Assembly: GCA_036186865.1 (NCBI GenBank)
Contig: AP025042.1
Coordinates: 37,814,055 to 37,878,054 of the forward strand
Reading direction: 5' to 3'
From: Eustoma russellianum
Lineage: Eukaryota; Streptophyta; Magnoliopsida; Gentianales; Gentianaceae
Length of the DNA: 64,000 nucleotides
Shown here: in pieces, positions 24,422 to 35,983 of the stretch
Layout of the letters: each line of letters begins with the position of its first letter
Numbering within the stretch: position 1 is the first letter of the stretch
Made by a program: the position numbers and the translations under genes
Notes under the pieces: generated by a model
The model's input: the letters and a program-made list of their open reading frames with translations, nothing else
What the model was told of the DNA's origin: nothing
Database searches by the model: none

Positions 24422-26416
24422 CATCATCATCATCATCATCCGTACCCAGTATATCCCAACGACAGCAAAAGCTATCGTCAGGGTCTGGGGAGGGTGAGTG
24501 GTAGGCAGACAATACCTCTATCCCAAGGGATAGAGAGTCTGCTTCCAGTGAGACCCCCGGCTCTACCTGCATAAATGACATGATAATATGTATATGTTGT
24601 GCTAGTGTGTTAGTGAGTAAATTCAAGAAAGACATGATAATAGGTATATGTTGTGCTAGTGTGTTAGTGAGTAAATTCAAGAAATACAAATAAAGGCCTT
24701 TCAGTATTGCAATACACATCACGTATATATGTACATGTAATGTAAAACAACAGTAAAACATACGCCACCAAGTGGGAAGTTAACCTAAAATGTAGATAGT
24801 ACTTATGCTTATCTATGTCCCTACATATACTCTACAGTGTCTCTATATATGACTTATATCTCGTTAACCTTAGTCTTATGTCTCCATGAACTTCTATCAT
24901 GGACCATGTCCTCAGAGAGGTGCAAATCTAGTAAGTCGTGTCTTATCTGCTCATCCCAAGTCAGTTTGGGTCTACCTTTACTCCTGTTTCCCTCTACAGT
25001 TAGGCTTTCAATTGCTCTGACCGACGCCGTTGTCTGTCTCCGCTTGACATGCCCAAACTATCTCAATCTTCCCTCCCTTATCTTATCGGCTATACTAGCC
25101 ACGCCTAACCTTTCTCGAAACACATCGTTTCTGATCCGGTCTAGCATCGTATGTCCACACATCCACCTTAACATTTTCATCTCTGCCACTTCCATCTTCT
25201 GTAGTTGTGACTTCTTGATGGCCCAGCAATCTGTCCCATATAACATTGTTGGTCGCACTGCCACCCTATAAAATTTTCCCTTTAATTTAGTTGGGAAATT
25301 TTTATCACACAGCACCCCTGAGGCGCCCCTCCATCTACACCAGCCTGCTTGAACTCGATGGGCTACATCATTATCTATGTCGCCATTCTGCTGCACAAAT
25401 GATCCTAGATACTTAAACCTACTTACCTGTGGTACCACTTGACCATCGATGGTGAGCTGCCTATCCTCACTGTCTGCTACGCCGCTGAAGTCGCAGTGCA
25501 GATACTCGGTCTTAGAACGGCTAATCTTTAAGCCTTTTGTCTCTAAAACATCTCTCCACTGCTCTACTCTCATACTCAGGGTATGTCTACTTTCTGCGAC
25601 TAATGCAATATCGTCAGCAAAAAGCATACACCACGGAACTGCCTCCTGTATCGGCTTTGATAGCTCGTCAAGGACAACAGCAAAAAGAAATGGACTCAAC
25701 GCAGACCCTTGATGGAGACCAACCTCCACTGGAAAGAATTCTGTATTCCCCACAGCCGTACGAACGGTTGTTTTTGTCCTAGCATACATATCTCTAATTA
25801 TGTCTATATACTTGATAGGGATCCCTCTTACCTCCAGACTATCCTATATCAGGCTACGCGGCACACTATCATATGCTTTTTCAAGATCAATGAAAACCAT
25901 ATGTAAATCGCGCTTCTTCTCCCTATACTTCTCCATTAATCTCCTGAGAATGTGTATTGCTTCCGTAGTTGACCTTCCTGGCATAAAACCAAATTGATTT
26001 ACCGTAACCTGAGTTTCTCTCCGAATCCGAGTGTCGATTATTCTCTCCCATAACTTCATGGTATGGCTTAGCAACTTAATCCCTCTATAATTCTCACAAC
26101 ATTGTGCGTCTCCTTTGTTCTTATATAGGGGGACCACAACACTCTTTCTCCACTCATCTGGCATCTTCCCTGTATTGTAAATACGATTGAACAGAGTAGT
26201 TAGCCATTGGACCCCTTCCTCTCCTAAATGCTTCCACGCCTCAATGGGTATGTTATCTAGGCCGGCCGCTTTAGCTCTTCCCATCTTCTTCAATGCTCTC
26301 ATCACCTCTCCTTGTGTGATGTTCTGACAGTCGGAGTTATTATGTTGTCGGTGTTTATTAGTGGTGCTTTCTCGTTCTTCGTAGTCGGCACTACTACCAT
26401 TGAAAAGATGCTACTA
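24422..26416 (-). mobile_element. 5'-truncated RTE-clade LINE with degenerate RT
   Basis: On the minus strand, about 2 kb. The 3' end (left) has a (gat)n tail and the RTE signature. Coding parts are 25844-26305 (GRAKAAGLDNIPIEAWK, FGFMPGRSTTEAI, FIDLEKAYDSVPR) and 25058-25789 (GLHQGSALSPFLFAVVLDEL, LFADDIALV, KTEYLHC, FKYLGS), with the C-terminal FGHVKRR-like end after a stop at 25,058. These are RTE reverse transcriptase blocks. Endonuclease and the first RT blocks are missing. About 60 bp of gypsy sequence present at 31,055-31,110 are gone at the insertion point. Confidence 0.88.
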
Positions 26417-26910
26417 TCATCTTGTGAGATGCTAGTGATGACTAAATTAAATCGTACTAGAGTACAACATATTCCAAAAAATACATACAGCTTCAGGGAT
26501 GAGTCTTGTGAACAAGGCGTTAAGTTAAAGATTGTACTACACCTAAGAACTGATTTTAGAGGGTTGCTCATGATAGCAAATATAAGTACGATATAGACCG
26601 ACAATTAAGTTATGAAGCCAGTATAATGACGATACCCTTAAGGTTGATTCAAACACTATAGACAGAATAAGTTACAATCCATCAGGCGGAGGACAATGGA
26701 TTTAAAGATTACATTGTAAATATACACACTGAATGAATTGAGGACTTTGGCCTGTATCGAGAAAGTGAAATAGGTAACATATCGAAATACGCAAGGGATA
26801 CAAAGTTCGGTCATGATCTAGGTAAATGAGTTATATAGGATTATACCAAGTTATTGATTACGTAACACACAAGTTTCGAGGACGAAACTTTTTGTAGGGG
26901 AAGGAGAGAA

Positions 26911-27949
26911 TGTTATATCCTGTTTTTTTAATGAAGGGCAAAGCAGTTATTAAGGCTTAATTAATTACTAAACCTAATTTGATTAGGAAATTTCTCCTAA
27001 ATCCTAATCAAATTTCTATTTAATTACGTGAACTCCTCTCCCTCCTCATTAAACAAACGGCCGCCCCTGCAAAGAAAAAAAGAACGATCACCTTGCTTCC
27101 AAAACCAAGGCCGCCGGTTTTAGGAGAATGGGAGGAGCACCATCGCTTGATCAAGCCTTCCAACCGCATAGTGAATTACCGTTAATTATCAAGTAGGTGC
27201 CCTCTTCACATTCTTTGAATGTAAAATTATAATCTTTAATTTCCATATGAAACCGAGATCGGGCATATGTATTTGTATTTGTATAGATGGTTGTTTAGTT
27301 GATTATATGTATACATGAAGAATTGAATAACCGTATATATGATCGCGTATGTATATGTATGTAGGATGTTATTTTCGTATGAATAGTATAAAAGGGTTGC
27401 ACTTTTGATGTATATGTGAATAACGGAAATGGGTTGGAGGTGTTTGTGGTGGCGACGCTTGGCTGGAGGTGTTGGGTTATGGCCACGTGCTGGAGGCTGA
27501 TGGGAGATTGATGATCAAGAATTGGAGGAAAGTGTAGAATGAAGGGGAAAGTGAGAATCGACGGGGGGAGGAACTGGGAACTGAACAAAGAAAGGAAAAG
27601 AAAAGAAAAAGGGCTGAAGGAGGGAATAAGGAAAAGAAAAGAAAAAGGGAAAAAAGGAAAACAAAAGAAAGTCCGTGTATGTGATTTCTTTTGAGGACAT
27701 AGCTTAGGGATTTTATATTTACGTATTTTACGATGTCGTTTTAGAGGATTTTGACTTGATTTTGACTATTGATGGATAGTGGATTTTATTTTTGATTTAG
27801 GGTTTTGAGTTGATTTACTTTGCTTCCGTAATCGAATACTCTGTCGTTTTTGATAAGTGCAGGGATTCGTACAGACGCCTGGTATATCCCTTAGCGGAAT
27901 ACGGCAGGCGTACCGGTTCTGACCCTGTGGTTCGGGACGGGGCGCTACA
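26911..27949 (+). repeat. Gypsy LTR2, internally deleted
   Basis: Starts tgttatatcctg and ends gcgctaca. A TATA box, tataaaag, is at 27387-27394. About 590 bp present in LTR5 are missing at 27,690, where 'gtgatttc' joins 'ttttgagg'. The first half is nearly identical to LTR3. Confidence 0.85.
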
Positions 27950-30900
27950 GGTGGTATCAAAGTCCGAGGCTCTAGATCTGCTGCAAAAAACGTAGAATTA
28001 TGAAATGATCTTAGACGTAAGAGATGTCTATAGACTTAAGTTTTGATCATAGATGTAAGTTTGATCTTAGACTAAGTTTGATGACAGACTAAGTTTTGAT
28101 CTGAGACTAAGTTTGACCTTAGAATAAGTTTGATTTAGACTAAGTGATGATTGGGCTGGGGCATGGTTGGTTTTCATCTCCGTTTTACTTTTTTGTATTT
28201 GATTCCCTCATGTTTTTCTTAAGTTCTGTATATTTTTGAAATGTCCTTGACAAAAAAAGCTGAAATTTTCCTTGTCGTAGCAAACATGCTACCGAGTAGA
28301 GAACGGTAGGAGCGGCAATGGGAATCACTCTGAGAATGGAGCTCCACCGCAGGTCGTGTTTCCCCAGGCACTGACCGACATACTACGGGTCATGGCCCAA
28401 GCTGTGACGCAACAATATCAGCAGCCACATGCACCACCACCACTGCACTAGGACTTGAGATTCTTCTACAAGTGGATGCGGAGAAGTGGTGGCGCAGCAC
28501 AACTGACACTCCGATCACTTGGATCTAATTTCAGAATGAGTTCAAGAGGTATTACATGCTGACAGTACGATCTTCAGAGCATGTCCCTAGATCCACGCGG
28601 AAATGTAGAATTAGGCCATGATATTAGAAAATAAGTTACGATTTTGTCTTTAAGTCACAATCTTAAACATAAGTGATGATTTTAACATAAGCGATGCTCA
28701 TGAATATAGATACTGATCTCAGTTATAAGTGATGATCCTAAACATAAGTCACAATCTCGATTAAGAGTTGACTTTAGACATAAGTACTGATTTAGTAATT
28801 ACGTGCTGACAGTACGATCTTCAGAGCATGGCCCTAGATCCACGACGGAAATGTAGAATTAGGCCATGATATTAGAAAATAAGTTACGATTTTGTCTTTA
28901 AGTCACAATCTTAAACATAAGTGATGATTTTAACATAAGTGATGATCATGAACATAGATATTGATCTCAGTTATAAGTGATGATCCTAAACATAAGTCAC
29001 AATCTCGATTAAGAGTTGACTTTAGACATAAGTACTGGTTTAGTATTAAGTGTTGATTATGTACTAATTATGATTTGGAAATAAGACTGATCTTACACTT
29101 AAGGAATGATGATGCTAAGAACGATCCTAGAAATAAGTTATGATCCTAAACTTAAGAAGTCGATCGGTTTTGAAACATGTATACCTAGGATATCCCGTAC
29201 AATGTTCCCTTATATAAGGTTGATCATAACTCTCTAAGCCGTGATCTTAGTAATTCTAGTTGAATACTATATAATTGATTTGAATGAATTACAATTTTAA
29301 CCAGAATACCCTACTACAAATGTTAGTTGACATATTAATGGTTCAGACTGTAACTCGGGCTGCTTTACCATAACTGCAACATGGTACTCAGTACCATTAG
29401 AGTAAAGTAAAGCGGGTCCATATCCCTACTTGGACGGTAACATAAGAGCAGGCTTAGGTCTAAGTTGGGACCATAGCTACTAAGAAATGAGTTATAATAG
29501 TATAATAAACACTAAGAGATGATTTATAGTAGAATGATAGAAATTAAATAATGATTAGCGTTATAATCAGTAGAGTTCAGTTAAGGATATTGTACAAATG
29601 AATTTATAGTCTAGGGTTAAGATGTTGAATATAGTGTAATCAAAATCAGGTCGACGATATTAGTCTTATTAGATGTATTGAACAATAGCGACATGCAAGA
29701 ATCGACTATTGTATGTGCCTTTGAATACGATCTCTTTATAAATTGTGGTTCAAGTGTTGACATCAGAACATTTGGTTTGAATCTAGTAGGCTTGAAATGA
29801 AATAGAGTAAGCATGAACCAGTAGTGGTTGCTTGTTCGGGTGAGATCTAACTAGGATAATTAGCGGTTCAAAGTAAAGAAATGCAGTAGATCAGTATGGC
29901 GCGCAGAAGCATGATAATTAGAACACCTTAAGTCGATAAATATTTAGTGTGACATGCTAGGATTGAACAATTTAAGTTTAGGATTTTATCATAGTAGGCG
30001 AAGGCTAGACTTATAAGAAACAATACATAGACGGATTGTTCTTTTGAAAATAAGGATGGGTTATAGAAATTTTGCGAAACATGGTACTATTATTCCTCTG
30101 ACAGATAAATATTCTATATAAGCACGTACACCGAGTTCTACCTATATTTTACTGGGACTTCAAAAGACATTTTATTTTCGAAAATACCTTATTGAGTCTC
30201 ATTTCTTTATATAGTCTACTTAACTTTATCAGGCTATTTTTTCCGCACTTGTAAATCAGTATAATAAAAACTTCAATTCTTTTGACGACCTTGAAAAGGG
30301 GAAACTTTTGAAATACTGATGTTCTTGAAAAAACGATGTGTTTATATATATTTCATACATAATACTTCAAATTTCCGTTTTTGTTACATCTATTTATTTA
30401 GACAAAATTAATTTAATTTGACGACTATCGATATCGCAAGCAGTTAATCGTTTAAATGTTTTCGAAATTATCTATCCGCTTGCAATAAACTTAACTTCTG
30501 TGAAGCCCAAAAAAAGTAGCTTTCAAAATATATACCTGTTTTTGAAAACGGGAAGTACCATATTCAAATCGTTTAATAAAACCTTATATTATTACGTTTT
30601 CTATTGTTTTGACTCACTTTTACCAAAATGACTTGTGAACAAGTTATATGATTGTTTTTAAAATGGTCATTTGAGATATCGCGTGGTGAAAACAAATCTA
30701 TGATACTTTGGGTTTTGTGTTTACATAAACTAGAAGGTTTAGTATTTCCAATAGTTAAATATATATTCAAAATTATAGCTACGTATGCTACTTTTCTTTT
30801 AACTTGAGGAAAAATATGTCCATACACATATTTCGTATACTAGGCTGCTGACGAGATCTCTGAGAAATTAAGAGCATGATCATAGACCTAGTTCGTAAGT

Positions 30901-31601
30901 ATATAAGAACTGATTTTGAAGACTTGGTTGTGTTAAGGATGTTAGTATGATTAATTATCTAGGGGATGGATCATATGTGATAAGTTTAAGAATCCGGTAT
31001 TGTAGATTGGAATAAGTCGAACGATACACATCAAGTGGTATAAGTGGAAGTTTGTAATCACTAATTATAGAAAATTAAGTAAGGATTGAACCCTATAATG
31101 ACTAGATCATGTTGTGAGATGCTAGTGATGACTAAATTAAATCGCACTATGAGTACAACGTATTCCGAAAAATACATACAGCTTCAGGGATGAGTCTTGT
31201 GAACAAGGCGTTAAGTTAAAGATTGTACTACACCTAAGAACTGATTTTAGAGGGTTGCTCATGATAGCAAATATAAGTACGATATAGACCGACGATTAAG
31301 TTATGAAGCCAGTATAATGACGATACCCTTAAGGTTGATTCAAACACTATAGACAGAATAAGTTACAATCCATCAGGCGGAGGACAATGGATTTAAAGAT
31401 TACATTGTAAATATACACACTGAATGAATTGAGGACTTTGGCCTGTATCGAGAAAGTGAAATAGGTAACATATCGAAATACGCAAGGGATACAAAGTTCG
31501 GTCATGATCTAGGTAAATGAGTTATATAGGATTATACCAAGTTATTGATTACGTAACACACAAGTTTCGAGGACGAAACTTTTTGTAGGGGAAGGAGAGA
31601 A
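27950..31601 (+). mobile_element. Gypsy internal region 2, non-coding
   Basis: Closely parallel to internal 1 without the RTE insertions. It has the same leader repeat, a stopped gag start (28,286-28,545) and no pol. A direct duplication of about 247 bp is present (28554-28800 and 28801 to about 29,045). It ends in a purine tract before LTR3. Confidence 0.75.
28554..29045 (+). repeat. 247-bp tandem duplication
   Basis: Two direct units start acatgctgacagtacgatc and acgtgctgacagtacgatc. Both run through 'taagtactgattt/ggtttagta'. Internal 1 has only one unit. Confidence 0.85.
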
Positions 31602-33013
31602 TGTTATATCCTGTTTTTTTAATGAAGGGCAAAGCAGTTATTAAGGCTTAATTAATTACTAAACCTAATTTGATTAGGAAATTTCCCCTAAATCCTAATC
31701 AAATTTCTATTTAATTACGTGAACTCCTCTCCCTCCTCATTAAACAAATGGCTGCCCCTGCAGAGAAAAAAGAACGATCACCTTGCTTCCAAAACCAAGG
31801 CCGCCAATTTTAGGAGAGAGGGAGGAGCACCACCGCCTCGATCAAGCCTTCCAACTGCATAGTGAATTACCGTTAATTATCAAGTAGGTGCCCCTTCACA
31901 TCCTTTGAATGTAAAAGTATAATCTTTAATTTCCATATGAAACCGAGATCGTCCATAAGTATTTGTGTTTGTATAGATGGTTGTTTTGTTGATTATATGT
32001 GTACGTGAAAAATTGAATAACCGTATATATGATCGCGTATGTATATGTATGTAGGATGTTATTTTCGTATGAATAATATAAAAAGGTTGCACTTTTGATG
32101 TATATGTGAATAACGAAAATGGGTTGGAAGTCTTGGTGGTGGCGGCGCGTGGCCGACGGTGGTGGGTTATAGTCACGTGCCGCCGTGCTAGTGGCGGTTG
32201 AGGGAGTGCGGCTGGGGGTGTGGCTGGGGGGGTGGCGGCTGAAGGGGGTGGCGGTTGAGCGGGGGTGAGGGAGTGGGGCTTATTTAGTGCGGTTGAGGAG
32301 GGGCTGGGGGAAGAGGTAGTAGGGGCCGGGAGAGGGAGGTTGTGAGACAGAAAGTGTAGAATGAAGGGGAAAGTGAGAATCGACGGGGGAGGAACTGGGA
32401 ACTGAAGAAAGAAAGGAAGTTAGGAATTGCACGACAGAATTCAAGGGCAGAAGGAGGGAATAAGGAAAAGGAAAGAAAAAGAAAAGGTTAGAAAAGGAAA
32501 ATAAAAGAAAGTCCGTGTATGTGATTTCTGTGCATTCATGCATCACGACATTGTATTAGGTTATGCGAGCCGCAAGTTGATCTCTGTTTGTTTTGTTCTG
32601 TTAGGTTATGCGAGCCGTAAGTCGTATCTCTGTTCTGATCTATTCTGTTTTGTTTGATCCCGGGGTCATGCGTTGCACGATAGGATGCATGTTTCTGAGA
32701 ATGTAGGCATATCATGCATCATATATGTGACATTGCTTTTCACGCTCATCTCGCATGTTTATGTGTTTGATTGTTTTGAGAAGTTATGACCGTTATACGT
32801 ATTTGTGAAAACGTGGACAATCTATTTTTGTATTTCCATACTTATATGTATTTCACTACTGTCCTGGCGTGTATGATCTCACAGGGCCGATGCGGGCAGG
32901 GTACCTACTGATTGACGTTTTTGTCACTCACACCGTTCATTATGTTTTATTGCATACGATTTAGGGTACGACTATATATGGATTGTAGAGAATTCTGAGT
33001 GGGTTCACTGGGG
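31602..33013 (+). repeat. Gypsy LTR3, 3' end lost at RTE insertion
   Basis: Starts tgttatatcctg and follows LTR5 through the conserved 'cactactgtcctggcgtgta' block to 'gagtgggttcact' at about 33,013. The last 300 bp are absent, replaced by an RTE fragment. Confidence 0.8.
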
Positions 33014-33706
33014 GTGGCGGTTGAGTGGGCATACAAGGCTAGACCGGATCAAAAATGAGGTGTTTCGAGAAAGGTTAGGCGTGGCTAGTATAACAGATAA
33101 GATAAGAGAGGGAAGAATGAGATGGTTTGGACATGTCAAGCGGAGACAGACAACGCCGTCGGTCAGAGCAATTGAAAGCCTCATTGTAGAGTGAAACAGG
33201 AGTAAAGGCAGGCCCAAACTGACTTGGGATGAGCAGATTAGGCACGACCTACTAGATTTGCATCTCTCTGAGGACATGGTCCAGGATAAGAGTTCATGGA
33301 AACATAAGATTAAGGTTAACGAGGTATAGGTGATATATAGGGACACTTTATAGTATATTTAGGGACATAGATAGTCGTAGACACTATCTACGTTGTCCAC
33401 TTGGTTGCGTATATTATACCGTTGTTTTACATTACATGGCCATATACACGTGATGTGTATTTTAATATCGAAAGTATTTTCTTGGTATTTCTTCAATTTC
33501 CTCACTAACACACTTGCACAACATATCTCTATTATTATTATTATGTTATTTATGCAGGTATATATAGAGCCGGGGGTCTCACCGGAAGCAGACTCTCTAT
33601 CCCATGGGATAGAGGTGTTGTCTGCCTACCACTTACCCTCCCCAGACCCTAACGATAGCTTTTGCTGTCGTTGGGATATACTGGGTTCGGATGATGATGA
33701 TGATGA
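33014..33706 (+). mobile_element. 5'-truncated RTE-clade LINE fragment
   Basis: Starts with sequence matching the RTE coding end (ctagaccggatc, gtgtttcgagaaagg, tttggacatgtcaagcgg). It runs through the RTE 3' UTR to gggtctcaccggaagcagac and ttgggatatactggg, and ends in (gat)n. It bridges LTR3 and internal region 3, so it may sit at a recombination point. Confidence 0.82.
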
Positions 33707-34775
33707 ATTGTTTTGACGCAATTTTACCAAAATGACTTGTGAACAAGTTATATGATTGTTTTTAAAATGGTCATTTGAGATATCGCGTGGTGAAAACAAA
33801 TCTATGATACTTTGGGTTTTGTATTTACAAAAACTAGAAGGTTTAGTTATTCCAATAGTTAAATCTATATTCAAAATTATAACTACGTAAGCTACTTTTC
33901 TTTTAACTTGAGGAAAAATATGTCCATGCACATATTTCGTATACTAGGCTGCTGACAATATTTCTGAGAAATTAAGAGCATGATCATAGAACTAGTTCGT
34001 AAGTATATAGAACTGATTCTGAAGAGCATGATCGTAGAACTAGTTGTAAGTATATAGAACTGATTCTGAAGACTTGGTTGTGTTAAGGTAGGGTAACGAT
34101 TACCATATTGACATACACAAAGGATGTTAATATGGTTAATTATCTAGGGGATGAATCATATGTGATAAGTTTAAGAATCCGGTATTGTGATTGCGATAAG
34201 TCGAATGATACACGTCAAGTGGTATAAGTGGAAGTTTGTAATCACTAATTATAGAGAATTAAGTAAGGATTGAACCCTATAAGGACTAGATCATCTTGTG
34301 AGATGCTAGTGATAACTACGTTAAATCGTACTAGAGTATAACGTATTCCGAAAAATACATACAGTTTCAGGGATGAGTTTTGTGAACAAAGCGTTAAGTT
34401 AAAGATTGTTTAACATCTAAGAACTGATTTTAGAGGGTTGCTCATGATAGCAAATATAAGTGCGATATAGACCAACGATTAAGTTATGAAGCCAGCATAA
34501 TGACGATACTCTTAAGGTTGATTCGAGAATTATAGACAGAATAGGTTACGATCCATCAGGTGGAGGACAACAGATTTAAAGATTACATTGTAAATATACA
34601 CACTGAATGAATTGAGGACTTAGGCCTGTATCGAGGAAGTGAAATGAGTAACATATCGGAATACGTAAGGGATACAAAAGTCTGTCATGATCTAGGTAAA
34701 TGAGTTATGTAGGATTATACTAAGTTATTGTTTACGTAACACAAGTTTTGAGGACGAAACTTTTTGTAGAGGGAA
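33707..34775 (+). mobile_element. Gypsy internal region 3, 3' part only
   Basis: Matches 30,603-31,601 without coding capacity. It contains a 48-bp tandem duplication (33975-34022 and 34023 to about 34070). It ends 'actttttgtagagggaa', a shortened purine tract, before LTR4. Confidence 0.75.
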
Positions 34776-35658
34776 TGTTATATCCTGTTTTTCTAATGAA
34801 GGACAAAGCAGTCATTAAGGCTTAATTAATTACTAAACCTAATTTGATTAGCAAATTTCTCCTAAACCCTAATCAAATTTCTATATAATCGCGTGAACTC
34901 CTCTCCCTCGTCATTAAACAAATGGTCGCCCCTGCAGAGAAAAAAAAGAACGATCATCTTGCTTCCAAAACCAAGGCCGCCGATTTTAGGAGAGAGGGAG
35001 GAGCACCACCGCCTCGATCAAGCCTTCCAATTGCGTAGTGAATTACCGTTAATTATCAAGTAGGTGCCCCCTTCACATCCTTTGAATGTAAAACTATAAT
35101 CTTTTATTTTCATATGAAACCGAGATTGTGCATAAGTATTTGTGTTTGTATAGATGGTTGTTTAGTTGATTATGTGTACGTGAAGGATTGAATAACCGTA
35201 TAAATGATCGCGTATGTATATGTATGTAGGATGTTATTTTCGTATAGATAGTATAAAAAGGTTGCCCTTTTGATGTACATGTGAATAACGGAAATGGGTG
35301 GGAGGTGTTGGTGGTGGCGGTGATGAGTTATGGCCACGTGGTGGAGGCTGATGGGAGATTGATGGTCAAGAATTGGAGGAGTTTTATTTTATTTATTATT
35401 TCACTTGAGGATTTAGTTTAGGGATTTCATTTTACGCAATTTACGATGTCGTTTAGGAGATTTTGCCTTGTTGTTGACTATTATGCTTTATGGATTTTAA
35501 TTTCGATTTAGGGTTTGAGTTGAATTATTTTGCTTCCGCAATCGAATACTCTGTCGTTTTGATAAGTGTAGGGATTCGTACAGACGCCTTGTATATCCCT
35601 TAGCAGAATACGGCGGGCGTACCGGTTCTGACCCAAGGGTTCGGGACGGGGCGCTCCA
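34776..35658 (+). repeat. Gypsy LTR4, internally deleted
   Basis: Starts tgttatatcctg, ends gcgctcca and is 883 bp long. Middle LTR sequence is missing near 35,378, where 'aagaattggagga' joins 'gttttatttta'. Confidence 0.82.
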
Positions 35659-35983
35659 GGTGATATCAGAGCCCGAAGCTCTAGATCTACTGCGTAAACA
35701 TAGAATTAAGAAATGATCTTAGACGTAAGAGATGGCTATAGATTTAAGTTCTGATCATATATGTAAGTTTGATCTTAGATTAAGTTTGATAATAGACTAA
35801 GTTGTGATATGATCTTGAACTTAGAATGAGTTTGATCTAGACTAAGTGACGATCGGACTGGAGGGCATGGTTGGTTTCTATTTTCGTTTATTTTATCTGT
35901 ATTTGACTGTTTTCTGTTTCTTAAGTTTATATATTTCTGAAAATGCCCTTGACCAATACTGACAATTTTCCTTGTCATATCAA

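Larger units (their letters stand above)
21030..26910 (+). mobile_element. Gypsy internal region 1, non-coding, with two RTE insertions
   Basis: A short gag start (about 21,348-21,600) is recognisable by comparison with internal 4, but it is stopped and deleted after roughly 60 codons. The remainder has no pol. Bases 21,040-21,240 and 21,650-21,960 consist of a degenerate 18-22-bp repeat around 'cataagtgatgat'. The 3' part (26,417-26,910) is almost identical to 31,110-31,601 and ends in the tract gtaggggaaggagagaa before LTR2. It behaves like the inside of a large non-autonomous derivative that would need proteins from relatives. Confidence 0.75.

Noticed and set aside
25449..25782. Plus-strand frames over the RTE element
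   Set aside because: Antisense shadows of the RTE reverse transcriptase on the minus strand.
30573..30827. 84-codon minus-strand frame repeated near 33,650-33,930
   Set aside because: Similarity follows from the DNA-level repeat of gypsy internal regions; no codon-level conservation evident.
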